Below, in pieces: positions 8,429-16,974 of a DNA stretch of 64,000 nucleotides. The translations under genes and the position numbers were made by a program. The notes below the pieces were generated by a model. That model saw only the letters and a program-made list of their open reading frames with translations. It was not told the origin of the DNA and did no database searches. Position 1 is the stretch's first letter, and each line of letters opens with the position of its first letter. Source of the DNA: Cognatundibacterium aquatile (GTDB lineage: Bacteria > Pseudomonadota > Gammaproteobacteria > Burkholderiales > Burkholderiaceae_D); contig NZ_JACOFT010000003.1 in assembly GCF_014699135.1 (NCBI RefSeq), positions 248,001-312,000 of the forward strand, read 5' to 3'.

Positions 8429-11257
8429 TCAGGCACGGTTTTCCTTGCTTTTTTCCACCTTCCGTTGCAAGACGAAAATCGGCTGCGCCCATTCGGTATC
8501 TTTTTTCTTTTTGCTGGTGATCAGCGTCAGTTCTGACGGGTCATAGACGTCAGTGTTATGTGTCAATGGTGTCGTCATCAGATATTGCGCATCGGTATTT
8601 TTCAGGAACTCGCCGACCAGCTGAATATTGCGGATATCCAGATGGGCAAACGGTTCATCGATGAAAACGAAACCGCCGGAACCATCTTCAGATTTCAGCA
8701 GACCGATCAGCAGAATCAGTGATTTCATCACCTGCTGACCACCGGAGGCTTCACCGTCGTTCATACCGATAGGGCCTTTGCCATCGAATTTGAAACGCAC
8801 ATGCAAACCGGCCTGCGCCAGTTGAATATCATCGTTCTCCAGTTTGACCGGATCGGTATGCACTTCTATGCCAGCCAGTTCACCGAGTTGCCGGATATTT
8901 TTACTGTAAGCCTTGATGGTGTAACGCAGCCTGTCCATGTAGGCGGCGCGGGCATTGATAGTGGCTTCGATTGCGCGGTTATTCTGATAACGGCGTTCAT
9001 CGGTTTCTGCCTGACGACCTTGCAGCAAGGCGTTCAGACGGGTGTACTGATCGACCACGGTGGCGTCAGTTTCCCAGTCATCGCGCGCCAGATTATTGCT
9101 CAGACTGCGGATGCGCAATTCGATCTGATGGACATTTTCATGTTCCGCCACCAGTTCACGCCGGTGCGAGGCACGCTTCCAGTTTGGCGGCAAGGTATGC
9201 CAGGTATCGCGCATGCTGCGCAGGGTTTCGTATTGGGCGGCGCGCTCTTCGGCGTGACGCTTTTCTGATACACGCAATTGCGCTTCCGCATCGGCGATCG
9301 CTGCCTTGGCCTGTTCCCATTTCAGATGCGCGACGGAACGCTGCTCTGTTGCTGCTTTCAGCAATGGGGCGATTTCACCTAAGCGGCTGCCGACTTCGAT
9401 ACGCTGTTGTTTCAGCGGTTGCGTATTGCGCTGTGCTTCTTCAAATTCAGCATGACGTGCACTGAGTTCTTTCGCTGCATCGACACCCGCCAGACGCGCT
9501 TTATACGCGCTGATTTCTCCGGCGAGTTTGCTGATATTCATGGTCAGCACATCTTCCTGCGATTGCAGGCGCGGCAGCGATTTCAGCAATGCTTCCAGAC
9601 GCTGAGTGCGACCAGCATTGCCGAAACGGTAGCGTGATACTTCGACAAACAGAGAACGGCCGCCACGCCGTTCAAAATGATACGCGTCGGGCGTAATCCA
9701 TTCTTGCGAGCGCGGCAGTTTCATGCCTGCTTCAATCGAGCCGACGGTGGAGACGCGTTGTAATTGTTCGATCAGCCAGGCCGGTGCCTGCGCGGTGAAA
9801 TTCACGACCGATAGCAAACTCTGGTCTTTGACGACGGGTGCACTGATGCGCTCAGGCACGATGAAGTGGCTGTATTTCTGCTTTTCACCAATGCGGTAGG
9901 CGGCAGCGGCGTCGCTGGCTTTATCGAGCAGTATCACTGAGGTATAGCCGCGCAACATCCCCTCTACCGCGCCTTGCCATTGCGGGTCGGTGACTTCGAC
10001 GATATCCGGCAACATGCAATGTGCGATGCCTGCATCGTTCAGGGCGCGGCGCATGTGACGCACGTTTTCCGGGTCGGGCAGGGCAGATTTTCCTTGCAGT
10101 GCGGCGATGGTATCCATCTCGCTGGCGATGCGCTGGCTGAGCGCGTCGCGATCGGCTTTCTGGCGCGAGAGTTCGGCTTCTTTTTTCTCTAAATCGTCGG
10201 CGACATTGGCGACATCGGCATCGGCTTCGGCGGCGAGTTTTTGCAGGCGGCTTTTTTGTTCCAGCAGGCTTTCCTGCGGTTTCAGCTTCGCATTGATTTG
10301 CTGCAGCTTTTCACGTAGCGCAGATTCTTCGGCTTCCAGCGCGGTTTCCACTTGCTTGGCTTCCGACACCTCATGCGCTTGCTGTGCCAGATGCTGACGG
10401 CGCCCGGATAAGGCTTCATCCTGCGTCTTCAGCAAGCGTTTGCTGTTGCGCAGCGACTGGCTGGTGGCTGCGGCTCTGGCTAGGTCTTCATGGTATTGCA
10501 GCGTTGGCAGAATTTCTTCCTGCAGATCACGTTTTTCTTTATGCAGACTTTCATACTGATGGTAATTCGCGACCTTCAGGCGCAAACCTTCCAGATTGGC
10601 TTTTGCCCCTTCGAGTTCAGTTTCAAAGCGCTGCAATTCGACTTCGGTATCATGCTGATGGCGCTTCGCATCGTCGTAAGCATCCAGCACTTCTTTATCG
10701 CCAAAGACCTGAAACACCAGATCGAGCAACTGGCGTGGGGCGTATTCGCACAGCTTGTCGGTTTCGCCCTGTTCGAGCGCCAGCACCTTGCCCATCGCAT
10801 TCGATAAACCCGCATGGGATAAGCGTTTGCGGTAACTTTCCACACCCAGCCAGTCGTGTGCTTCGGTGACTTCTTCAATCTCAACTTTACCGCCGCGCAT
10901 CAGATACTGACGCTTCCAGTCGCCGCCGTTTTTTTCTATTTTGCAGAACAGCGTGACTTCATCTTCATACAGCCCCGACATGCGGAAAGGGCGATTAGAA
11001 ATCTGCGGCCCGACCGCACTGTTATCGACAACCGCACGTATCCATGCAGTTTGCTGGCCGGAATGGCGGGCATAGTGTTTGTAAGAGCGGCCCATAGAAC
11101 ATTCGAGCCCAAACAAGGTGCGCAGAGCATCGAGCAAGGTGGTTTTGCCGGAACCATTTTGTCCGGCAATCGTAATGATCTTGGCGTCGAGAGGAATATT
11201 TTTGATGCGCTGCCAGTAATCCCAGTGCACCAGTTCCAGCGATTTAATATGAAACAT
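8429..11257 (-). CDS. mksB: MukB-like SMC ATPase of an Mks condensin (MksB)
   Basis: Structural-maintenance-of-chromosomes ATPase, 942 aa, the length expected for MksB and much shorter than MukB (about 1,480). The head is split as usual: Walker A GQNGSGKT (residues 32-39) at the N-terminus, ABC signature SGGQQ (about 838-842) and Walker B FVFIDEP (863-869) at the C-terminus. Between them lie two long coiled-coil arms (about 200-395 and 550-790) flanking a globular hinge (about 400-545). It is last in a compact operon, 5 bp after mksE. Expected role: ATP-driven DNA loop extrusion in chromosome organisation or, when a nuclease partner is present, plasmid cleavage (Wadjet/JetC). No MksG/JetD partner is seen here. 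Confidence 0.85.
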   Translation of the reverse strand: MFHIKSLELVHWDYWQRIKNIPLDAKIITIAGQNGSGKTTLLDALRTLFGLECSMGRSYKHYARHSGQQTAWIRAVVDNSAVGPQISNRPFRMSGLYEDEVTLFCKIEKNGGDWKRQYLMRGGKVEIEEVTEAHDWLGVESYRKRLSHAGLSNAMGKVLALEQGETDKLCEYAPRQLLDLVFQVFGDKEVLDAYDDAKRHQHDTEVELQRFETELEGAKANLEGLRLKVANYHQYESLHKEKRDLQEEILPTLQYHEDLARAAATSQSLRNSKRLLKTQDEALSGRRQHLAQQAHEVSEAKQVETALEAEESALREKLQQINAKLKPQESLLEQKSRLQKLAAEADADVANVADDLEKKEAELSRQKADRDALSQRIASEMDTIAALQGKSALPDPENVRHMRRALNDAGIAHCMLPDIVEVTDPQWQGAVEGMLRGYTSVILLDKASDAAAAYRIGEKQKYSHFIVPERISAPVVKDQSLLSVVNFTAQAPAWLIEQLQRVSTVGSIEAGMKLPRSQEWITPDAYHFERRGGRSLFVEVSRYRFGNAGRTQRLEALLKSLPRLQSQEDVLTMNISKLAGEISAYKARLAGVDAAKELSARHAEFEEAQRNTQPLKQQRIEVGSRLGEIAPLLKAATEQRSVAHLKWEQAKAAIADAEAQLRVSEKRHAEERAAQYETLRSMRDTWHTLPPNWKRASHRRELVAEHENVHQIELRIRSLSNNLARDDWETDATVVDQYTRLNALLQGRQAETDERRYQNNRAIEATINARAAYMDRLRYTIKAYSKNIRQLGELAGIEVHTDPVKLENDDIQLAQAGLHVRFKFDGKGPIGMNDGEASGGQQVMKSLILLIGLLKSEDGSGGFVFIDEPFAHLDIRNIQLVGEFLKNTDAQYLMTTPLTHNTDVYDPSELTLITSKKKKDTEWAQPIFVLQRKVEKSKENRA

Positions 11258-11262
11258 AAGTC

Positions 11263-12036
11263 TTATTCTTTTCCGGTGTTGAGGGGCGCGTCTGCCTGGA
11301 TATCGGCATCGCTGGTGTTATCTCTGGTGTCGTCGCTGATGTCATCACTTGTCGTCGTCTCCGCGGCATCAGGTTCATCGTTGGCCGGTGTCAGGATAGC
11401 AGGCGTGCGTACAGCAGGAATCTGGAAAATATCCGACAGTGCACCATTGATGATGCGGTCTTTCAGTGTGTCGGTATCCATCAGCAGATCAAGCAGCGGG
11501 CCTTCCAGAATCAGATCGCCTTTGCGTTCGATAAAGCCAACGCGCGCCAGCTGACCGAGGTTCATATCCATACGCGTTTTTTTACCTAGTTTGTCACCGA
11601 AATCGGCCAGCAGCGCACGGTATGAAATGCCGATCGAGGTATCTTCGGCGCGTGGCAAAGGTTTCTCTTTGCCGAACATATCGTTCTGATCTTCTTCTGC
11701 AAGTTGATGTGCTTCCTGACGTTCGCGTTTTGGCAAAATAATCAGCGACCACAACACTACCAACAGGGCCACGCCATCGCGGGCGAGACCAAAATTATTG
11801 TTCTGCCAGGTTTCTTTGGTGCCGAACACTTTCGATTCGCTGTCGCGTGTCAATGCCAGCGTGACGTAATCGGCATACACGTTATCAACGAATTTCATGC
11901 CACAGGCTTTGAGCCTCGCATCGAGTTCGGTGCGGAAAATTTCATCGGATAAAGCGCGTTTGACCAGCTTGTCTTCACGGCGCAGGGTTTGATGCGCGAG
12001 CAGGCGCGCAATCAGAATTTGTGCATCTTCGGTCAT
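11263..12036 (-). CDS. mksE: MksE/JetB-like KITE subunit of the SMC complex
   Basis: 257-residue winged-helix subunit that would bind the kleisin between the SMC heads. It overlaps the kleisin gene by 4 bp (ATGA), which indicates translational coupling. The N-terminal two thirds has the helix-rich pattern of DUF4194/MksE-type proteins (RRALSDEIFRTELDARLKACG... LLVVLWSLIILPKRER... GQLARVGFIERKGDLILEGPLLDLLMD). The last 40 residues are an unusual acidic, Asp/Thr/Ser-rich tail (TTTSDDISDDTRDNTSD) that looks disordered. Identification rests on position and fold pattern more than on a diagnostic motif. Confidence 0.75.
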   Translation of the reverse strand: MTEDAQILIARLLAHQTLRREDKLVKRALSDEIFRTELDARLKACGMKFVDNVYADYVTLALTRDSESKVFGTKETWQNNNFGLARDGVALLVVLWSLIILPKRERQEAHQLAEEDQNDMFGKEKPLPRAEDTSIGISYRALLADFGDKLGKKTRMDMNLGQLARVGFIERKGDLILEGPLLDLLMDTDTLKDRIINGALSDIFQIPAVRTPAILTPANDEPDAAETTTSDDISDDTRDNTSDADIQADAPLNTGKE

Positions 12037-13412
12037 GGTGTTTCTCTGTTTTTACCTACGTCAGTGCCGGCGTTTTTGCCAGCATTGTCGGCACTGGAAA
12101 TCGTGTGAATAGTGGCAGCAGGTGCAGCGCTGATGCTGGCGACGGAAAGTGCAGCGATATGGGGATCTTGCACCTTTTGCATTTTGTCTTTGGACTGAAA
12201 GACCAGCGGCAAGCGCGCTAAATTCGCCGTCGCGCCTTGCAGTGCGGATTCATTGGCGTCGCCCAGCAAAGGCAGCATCGACGCACGATACGACGCAATC
12301 GCAAAACTGGCGGGCAGTAAAAGATCTTGCAGCGCGATCGGTTTTTCAGTCGGGTCTGATTTACTCAGCAGCGCGAGCCAGTGGTCGAGTTCATGCAGCG
12401 CGTCGCTGTCGTCATTGGCGATGGAGACGGCATTTTCACCGGCAGGCAAAGCACCGGCGACGGCGGATACGCGATGGCTCAGCAATTCGCTTTCGGCCAC
12501 GTCTATCATTTCAGATGGTGTGATAAATAACGGTGTGACCGGGTTCGCCAGCGCATCGTCAGCCAGCGCGGCGAGGTCTTCTTTTTGCAGCAACCAGGTT
12601 TTGATATCGGTCGTCGATAAACCCGACTGACCGAGATGCACGCGTTGCCGTTCGATCTGATTCAGCGCACGTGAAAACATGCCCTGCATATTCAGCAGCG
12701 CACTCTGAGCGCGGCCTATTGCCTGCGCTGCACGATGAGTGGCTGAATCTGCCCGCTCATCATGGGTAATGGCGTGAATGATTTGCGAGCCTTTTTCCAC
12801 CCAGTCGCAGGCCGTATGCCATTTCTGCTGCGCTGCACGTAACTGGAATTCAGAGCCGGACGCAATCGCATCTGAAAATTCTTCGGTCAGCTCGATCAGA
12901 CGGCCCAGCAGATGGTGCAATTGCTCGACAGAGACACCGCCAACCGCTTGCGCACCGGCGACCTGCGTCAGCATGTAGCTCATCTCAGCCTGATCGTTAT
13001 TTTCTTCCACATGCAGCAGCGATTCTATGGCGGCCAGCACATTGCGTGCGGTTGGCGTGATGCGATACACCGACTGGCTCGCATCCCACACCAGCAGGCC
13101 GGTTGAACGCAGGCGCGACAGCACGGTTTCGAGCGCATCCGGCTCCAGATAACCGAGTTTGGCATTGATGTCGGCACGACTTAGCGACGGTGTTTCGACA
13201 TCCGCCGTCAGCTCGCGCAAGACCAGCAGACGCAACAAGACGCCGTTGAAGCCGCCATGAAACAGCGCCGTGAATGCCTGCAATACAGGCTGGGCGCGCT
13301 TTAAGGGGAAAACGGCGGAAACGTCGTCGGGAGAAATACCAGTTTTGAAATACGTCTGCAGAGCGAGGTCTTCCTCAGTCTGGACGTGAGCGTCGTCACT
13401 AAAATTTTGCAT
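12033..13412 (-). CDS. mksF: MksF/JetA-like kleisin subunit of the SMC complex
   Basis: 459-residue first gene of the condensin operon. Residues about 45-130 form a winged-helix-like domain (VLLRLLVLRELTADVETPSLSRADINAKLGYLE...VLSRLRSTGLLVWDASQSVYRITPTARNVL), followed by a helical middle part with paired helices typical of MukF/MksF kleisins. The C-terminal 70 residues are Ala/Ser/Gly-rich and probably disordered. It would bridge the two MksB heads and carry MksE. Its 5' region contains the GGGGAGTAT inverted-repeat element at 13574-13644. Confidence 0.75.
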   Translation of the reverse strand: MQNFSDDAHVQTEEDLALQTYFKTGISPDDVSAVFPLKRAQPVLQAFTALFHGGFNGVLLRLLVLRELTADVETPSLSRADINAKLGYLEPDALETVLSRLRSTGLLVWDASQSVYRITPTARNVLAAIESLLHVEENNDQAEMSYMLTQVAGAQAVGGVSVEQLHHLLGRLIELTEEFSDAIASGSEFQLRAAQQKWHTACDWVEKGSQIIHAITHDERADSATHRAAQAIGRAQSALLNMQGMFSRALNQIERQRVHLGQSGLSTTDIKTWLLQKEDLAALADDALANPVTPLFITPSEMIDVAESELLSHRVSAVAGALPAGENAVSIANDDSDALHELDHWLALLSKSDPTEKPIALQDLLLPASFAIASYRASMLPLLGDANESALQGATANLARLPLVFQSKDKMQKVQDPHIAALSVASISAAPAATIHTISSADNAGKNAGTDVGKNRETP

Positions 13413-13573
13413 ACGGCATTTTACCCGCTTGCAAGGGGCTTGAGTATTGTCTGAAAGCTATTTTGAAACGGGGAAATGAGGCGATGATTGATGGTTTTCA
13501 CGCTATCCGGCGCTGGTCGCAGAATCCAGAATCAGGCTGAAATGGCCGCAGAATCGATCCTGGAGCCAAAATA

Positions 13574-13644
13574 ATACTGGGGGGAGTATATTTTGAAGCC
13601 CTTTGTTTATGTAGAGATCTATGCATTTTTGGCACATACTCCCC
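13574..13644. repeat. G-tract inverted-repeat element, copy 1 (CsoR/RcnR-type operator-like)
   Basis: ATACT-GGGGGG-AGTAT (13574-13589) is a dyad with a six-G centre. GGGGAGTAT (13581-13589) also pairs perfectly with ATACTCCCC at 13636-13644, 46 bases downstream. Inside lies CCCTTTGTTTATG (13599-13611), which recurs in the related element at 49040-49117. The TACT-G6-AGTA form resembles published RcnR/FrmR/CsoR-family operators. It lies about 160-240 bp upstream of mksF. Confidence 0.6.
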
Positions 13645-13742
13645 AATTTTTGTATTTTTATAGGAAAAATGGCAGCGCAATGAGGCATTTTTCCGTGCGC
13701 TAAGCCTGCCGAACCCGTTTGCCGTTGGCGGCTGGCGCTAGT

Positions 13743-13776
13743 AGTGACTTGTTGTGACTTGTTGCGGCTTGTTGCG
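13743..13776. repeat. Short tandem repeat, 10-bp unit
   Basis: TGACTTGTTG occurs twice in succession, then a variant CGGCTTGTTG and a partial CGGC. It lies just past the 3' end of the unknown gene at 13800-14141. Confidence 0.6.
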
Positions 13777-13799
13777 GCGAAGTCGTGGTTTGCCCTTGC

Positions 13800-14141
13800 T
13801 TATTCCAGCCTTTTTTTATCGTATTTGTGTTCGACGATGCGCTGATGCACAAATTCACGCTCATCCGGCGTGGCATGCAGCAGACGCGTAACGGCAGAGC
13901 GCGGCACCCGGTAATAGCGACGACGGTTCTGGCGCGATTCAAGCGTGCGCCAGCCGCGTAAAGTCAGCCATTCCCATTGTTCATAATCGATAGGCAAAAA
14001 CAGCTGCATCTTCAGCCTGTCGAGAGTGATGGTGCTGCCGAATGCCGGTTTCGCGCCGGGCGGCGGCAGCAGGCGCTGACGGCGTACATGGAATACGGTG
14101 CGTAGCTGATCCCTGAGTTTGCTGATGGCCTGATAAAGCAT
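13800..14141 (-). CDS. Hypothetical protein, 113 aa
   Basis: I do not recognise a family. The product is very basic, with an Arg-rich patch (ESRQNRRRYYRVPRSAVTRLL) and a C-terminal charged helix ending KYDKKRLE. The central segment, WEWLTLRGWRTLESR...YYRVPRSAV, has the feel of a small winged or helix-turn-helix fold. AGGAGT nine bases before ATG 14141 supports this start; the open frame reaches 14387 but the extra residues are Cys/Leu-rich and look non-coding. It lies upstream of the mks operon on the same strand, separated by 387 bp. It is far too small and has no Toprim motifs, so it is not MksG/JetD. Confidence 0.6.
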   Translation of the reverse strand: MLYQAISKLRDQLRTVFHVRRQRLLPPPGAKPAFGSTITLDRLKMQLFLPIDYEQWEWLTLRGWRTLESRQNRRRYYRVPRSAVTRLLHATPDEREFVHQRIVEHKYDKKRLE

Positions 14142-14502
14142 GGTGAGCACTCCTGCCAGAAAATATTGATCGCAAATTTTAAGCGCAAGAGGAACAAACA
14201 ACGTGTAATGAATTGTAATTTTAATTACATAAGGCTGACGCAACATTGTTCCGCAGTAAGCGGGTCCGAAGCGCACACAAGATCGTCCACCCTCTGTGAT
14301 CAAGACGCTGAGCGCCACTGCAACAGCTTCGGCCTTGCATACGGTATGTCCTAAGCTGCCTGGGGTCAAACCTGTAAAGCCGTTCATGCTTGTATATACT
14401 CACACAAGGCCGCAAATGTAGCGATGGTCAGAAATTCAGTAGTCTGCGAAAGAGAATGCTTTTGTTCTGACCCTCTTTGTTTAACGTAACCAGGAATATG
14501 CT
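14142..14502. other. Divergent intergenic region, nothing recognised
   Basis: 361 bp between the 113-aa gene (-) and msrA (+). It must carry both promoters; no dyad, RNA or gene was recognised. Confidence 0.5.
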
Positions 14503-15042
14503 ATGACGAATCCCGGCACAGAGATTGCCACCCTGGGTGGCGGTTGTTTTTGGTGCACTGAAGCGGTGTTTCAACAAATTCGCGGGGTGCTGAAAGTGGA
14601 ATCCGGTTATACCGGCGGCAGTGTGCATCAGCCCAGCTATGAGCAGATCTGCACCGGTCAGACTGGTCACGCAGAAGTGGTGCGGTTGACGTTTGACCCG
14701 GCTCTCGTTTCTTATCGTGAATTACTGGAAGTTTTTTTTACGATACATGATCCGACGACGCTGAATCGTCAGGGTAACGATGTCGGAGCGCAGTATCGTT
14801 CCGCGATTTTTTATCATGGCGAACAACAGAAAAAAATAGCGCATGAAGTGGTCGCGGCGATGGCTGCGGTATGGGATGCACCGATCGTGACGGAAATCAC
14901 GATGGCACCGATGTTTTATATTGCCGAAGACTACCACCAGAATTACTATCGCCAGCACCCTGAGCAAGGCTATTGCGCTTTCGTGGTGGCGCCTAAAGTG
15001 GCAAAAGCGTGTCAGGTTTTTGCTGAAAAATTAATTGATTGA
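14503..15042 (+). CDS. msrA: Peptide-methionine (S)-S-oxide reductase MsrA
   Basis: Reduces the S-epimer of methionine sulfoxide in proteins and free Met(O), a cytosolic oxidative-damage repair step driven by thioredoxin. The catalytic motif GCFWC places the nucleophile at Cys15, with family blocks SGYTGG, YEQICTGQTGHAEVV, RQGNDVGAQYRS and YHQNYY. At 179 aa it is full length. The recycling Cys is probably in the C-terminal part (GYCAFVVAPKVAKACQ). AGGAA upstream of ATG 14503 fits. Single gene. Confidence 0.96.
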   Translation: MTNPGTEIATLGGGCFWCTEAVFQQIRGVLKVESGYTGGSVHQPSYEQICTGQTGHAEVVRLTFDPALVSYRELLEVFFTIHDPTTLNRQGNDVGAQYRSAIFYHGEQQKKIAHEVVAAMAAVWDAPIVTEITMAPMFYIAEDYHQNYYRQHPEQGYCAFVVAPKVAKACQVFAEKLID

Positions 15043-15263
15043 CATATTTATTTGATACTATTCTTCCAGAACCTGTTGCATAGGTTTTACGCAAAATTGT
15101 TCCCGGTTATCGTTCGTAGCGATCGTGACGCCGCAGGCCGAAGCGCTGCAACACACGGCAAGACACGGCAACACCACCGGGGCGGTTGACATCAGTCCTG
15201 CTATATAGATACGGATGACGATATCAGGGCTCCGCACCGATGTATTCTGTTCTGGAGGCTGCA

Positions 15264-15835
15264 ATGGCACTGCGCGATGTGAATCAGGCGACGGTAGACC
15301 TGGTCAAACAATACGAAGGGATACCGGACGGTAATCCCGCAACAGACAATATTGATCCCTATCTGGATCCGGTTGGTATCTGGACTATAGGATGGGGTCA
15401 TGCGATCACCTATCAGGGGCGCTTCCTGAAAGGGGCTGCGGATAAGGCGCAGGTGCAAAGCCTGTATCCCGGTGGCATTACACTCGCTCAGGCCGAAGCC
15501 TTGTTGCATACGGATCTGATGAATGCAGGCGCGATGTGTCGTCGGTAGTGCTGGTGTCCCTGAATGACAATGAATTCGGTGCGCTGACCAGCTTTACCTT
15601 CAATCTGGGCATCGGTAATTTGCGCAGTTCAACGTTGCTGAAGATGCTCAATGCGAATAACCGTGCCGGTGCTGCAGATCAGTTCGGGCGCTGGGTCATG
15701 GCGGATGGCAAACCCTTACCGGGACTGGTCAAACGTCGTGCCGCCGAACGGGATTTATTTCTGACCCCGGTAGTGACGCCAGCCGGAGCACCCGCATCCT
15801 TTACACCTATCATACCAGTTGCACAATCCGCTTGA
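15264..15835 (+). pseudogene. GH24 phage-type endolysin/lysozyme interrupted by a -1 frameshift
   Basis: A T4-lysozyme-like muramidase split over two frames. Frame one (15264-15548) begins after GGAGG at 15254-15258 and carries catalytic Glu18 (VKQYEGIP) and the WTIGWGHA block. Frame two (from about 15533) carries LNDNEFGALTSFTFNLGIGNL, GRWVMADGKPLPGLVKRRAAERDLF. Joining ...MNAGA to DVSSVVLV at 15531-15535 restores a continuous protein of about 190 aa. That corresponds to one missing G in gcg(g)atg, so this is a mutation, an assembly error, or, less likely, slippage. No signal peptide. The stop overlaps the ribosome site of the next gene, which suggests a two-gene unit. Confidence 0.82.
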
Positions 15836-15845
15836 GGAGAAAACA

Positions 15846-16913
15846 ATGAGAGCGCCTTCATTTCTGTGTGCTGTGCTGCAACGATGTTTTGTCGCTGTTT
15901 TTCTTCTTTGTGGTTTGTCTTCGATTACTGCTGATGCTGCCGATGCTGCCCGCTCCGCCGATATTGTGGCGGTTGAAATCAATCATCGCTTTGTGATTGC
16001 CAGCCCCGGTATTTGTGACCGTGTCAGCAGCGATCAGTACGCCGGAGTGGAATTGCGCATACAGGGACAACTGACGCCACTGAAACCGATGGATTGCAAT
16101 CCGGCTGCGACCGGATATGGTTTGCAATTTTTTATGCCGCAGCTCGATGGCAGCGATCTCGGCGCCATGCACGAATTGCTGGTCGGCTCCCCATGGAAAG
16201 ATGCAAAACACGGCTTTCGGCGTGATCTGCCTTACAGTCTGACCTTGAACACCGCTGTTGGCGGTGGTGTGCTGGTGAGCGGAATGTTGCGCCTGCAGGT
16301 ATTGCGTCCTGCTTATCTGTTGCTTGGCTTCGGCTTTATTCTGGGTGTCGGCTTTGCATTGTTGCGCCTCGGGCGTGATTCGGGTTTATTGCGGGATGTC
16401 ACCGATCTCGCCGTACGTAGTCGCAGTTTCAGCCTGTCGCGGGTACAGATGGCATGGTGGTTTTTTATCGTCTTTGCTTCTTATATGTGGTTGTGGCTGG
16501 TTGGAGAGGGAATACCGACCTTATCGAGTCAGGCGCTGGGCTTGCTTGGTATCGGAAGTGCCACGTATTTTGCCGCCGCCAGTGTGGATGCGACCAAGCC
16601 ACCGGTTAATAGCGAGAGTCAGGGATTCTGGAGCGATATTCTGAGTGATGCTCAGGGATTGGCTTTGTACCGTTTTCAGATGCTGGTGTTCAATTTGTTG
16701 TTTGGCGTCCTGTTCATTTTGTATGTTGTACAGCATGTCAGTATGCCTGAATTTGACGGCAATATTCTGACCTTAATGGGCATGAGCGCCGGCACTTATG
16801 CGGGTTTTAAAATTCCCGAAAAAACGCAGAATGCACCGGTTGCCGTGACGTCGACAGCATCGGGGGCGGACGTCAGCGATGATCCTAAAAAAGCCTACAG
16901 CGCAGGTGCCTGA
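15846..16913 (+). CDS. Unknown exported/membrane protein coupled to the endolysin
   Basis: 355 aa, family not recognised. It has an N-terminal signal sequence (LQRCFVAVFLLCGLSSITADAADA), a soluble periplasmic part of about 130 residues with two conserved-looking Cys (SPGICDRV, PMDCNPAA), then four hydrophobic segments (LLLGFGFILGVGFALL; MAWWFFIVFASYMWLWLV; ALGLLGIGSATYFAAAS; MLVFNLLFGVLFILYVVQHV). The part after the first span, ending in the Leu/Gly/Met-rich MGMSAGTYAGFKIPE, repeats the look of putative transporter-like or phage-tail-associated membrane proteins, but this is not diagnostic. AGGAG at 15835-15839 is excellent for ATG 15846. It starts 10 bp after the endolysin stop. Confidence 0.75.
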   Translation: MRAPSFLCAVLQRCFVAVFLLCGLSSITADAADAARSADIVAVEINHRFVIASPGICDRVSSDQYAGVELRIQGQLTPLKPMDCNPAATGYGLQFFMPQLDGSDLGAMHELLVGSPWKDAKHGFRRDLPYSLTLNTAVGGGVLVSGMLRLQVLRPAYLLLGFGFILGVGFALLRLGRDSGLLRDVTDLAVRSRSFSLSRVQMAWWFFIVFASYMWLWLVGEGIPTLSSQALGLLGIGSATYFAAASVDATKPPVNSESQGFWSDILSDAQGLALYRFQMLVFNLLFGVLFILYVVQHVSMPEFDGNILTLMGMSAGTYAGFKIPEKTQNAPVAVTSTASGADVSDDPKKAYSAGA

Positions 16914-16930
16914 GGCACAAAGACGTTGTA

Positions 16931-16974
16931 CCGCTGATGCAGTTTTTCTGCCTCAGCGGACTTTTTCTTTTTTG
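16931..16974 (+). terminator. Rho-independent terminator
   Basis: CCGCTGA (16931-16937) pairs with TCAGCGG (16953-16959), followed by ACTTTTTCTTTTTT. It closes the endolysin/membrane-protein unit and overlaps the 3' end of the converging gene. Confidence 0.75.

Larger units (their letters stand above)
13413..13799. other. Promoter region of the mks operon with two repeat features
   Basis: 387 bp between a 113-aa unknown gene and mksF, both on the minus strand. It holds the inverted-repeat element at 13574-13644 and 10-bp tandem repeats at 13743-13776. No gene is supported. Confidence 0.6.

Noticed and set aside
13800-14141. Candidate fourth Wadjet/Mks gene (jetD/mksG)
   Set aside because: Only 113 aa, no Toprim acidic motifs, separated from mksF by 387 bp.
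15085-15185. Possible second copy of the MITE-like element (TTACGCAAAATTGTTCC and a GGCAAGACACGGCAAC segment)
   Set aside because: The end-like sequence and the inner segment are in inconsistent relative orientation compared with the element at 42891-42988, and no second arm is present.
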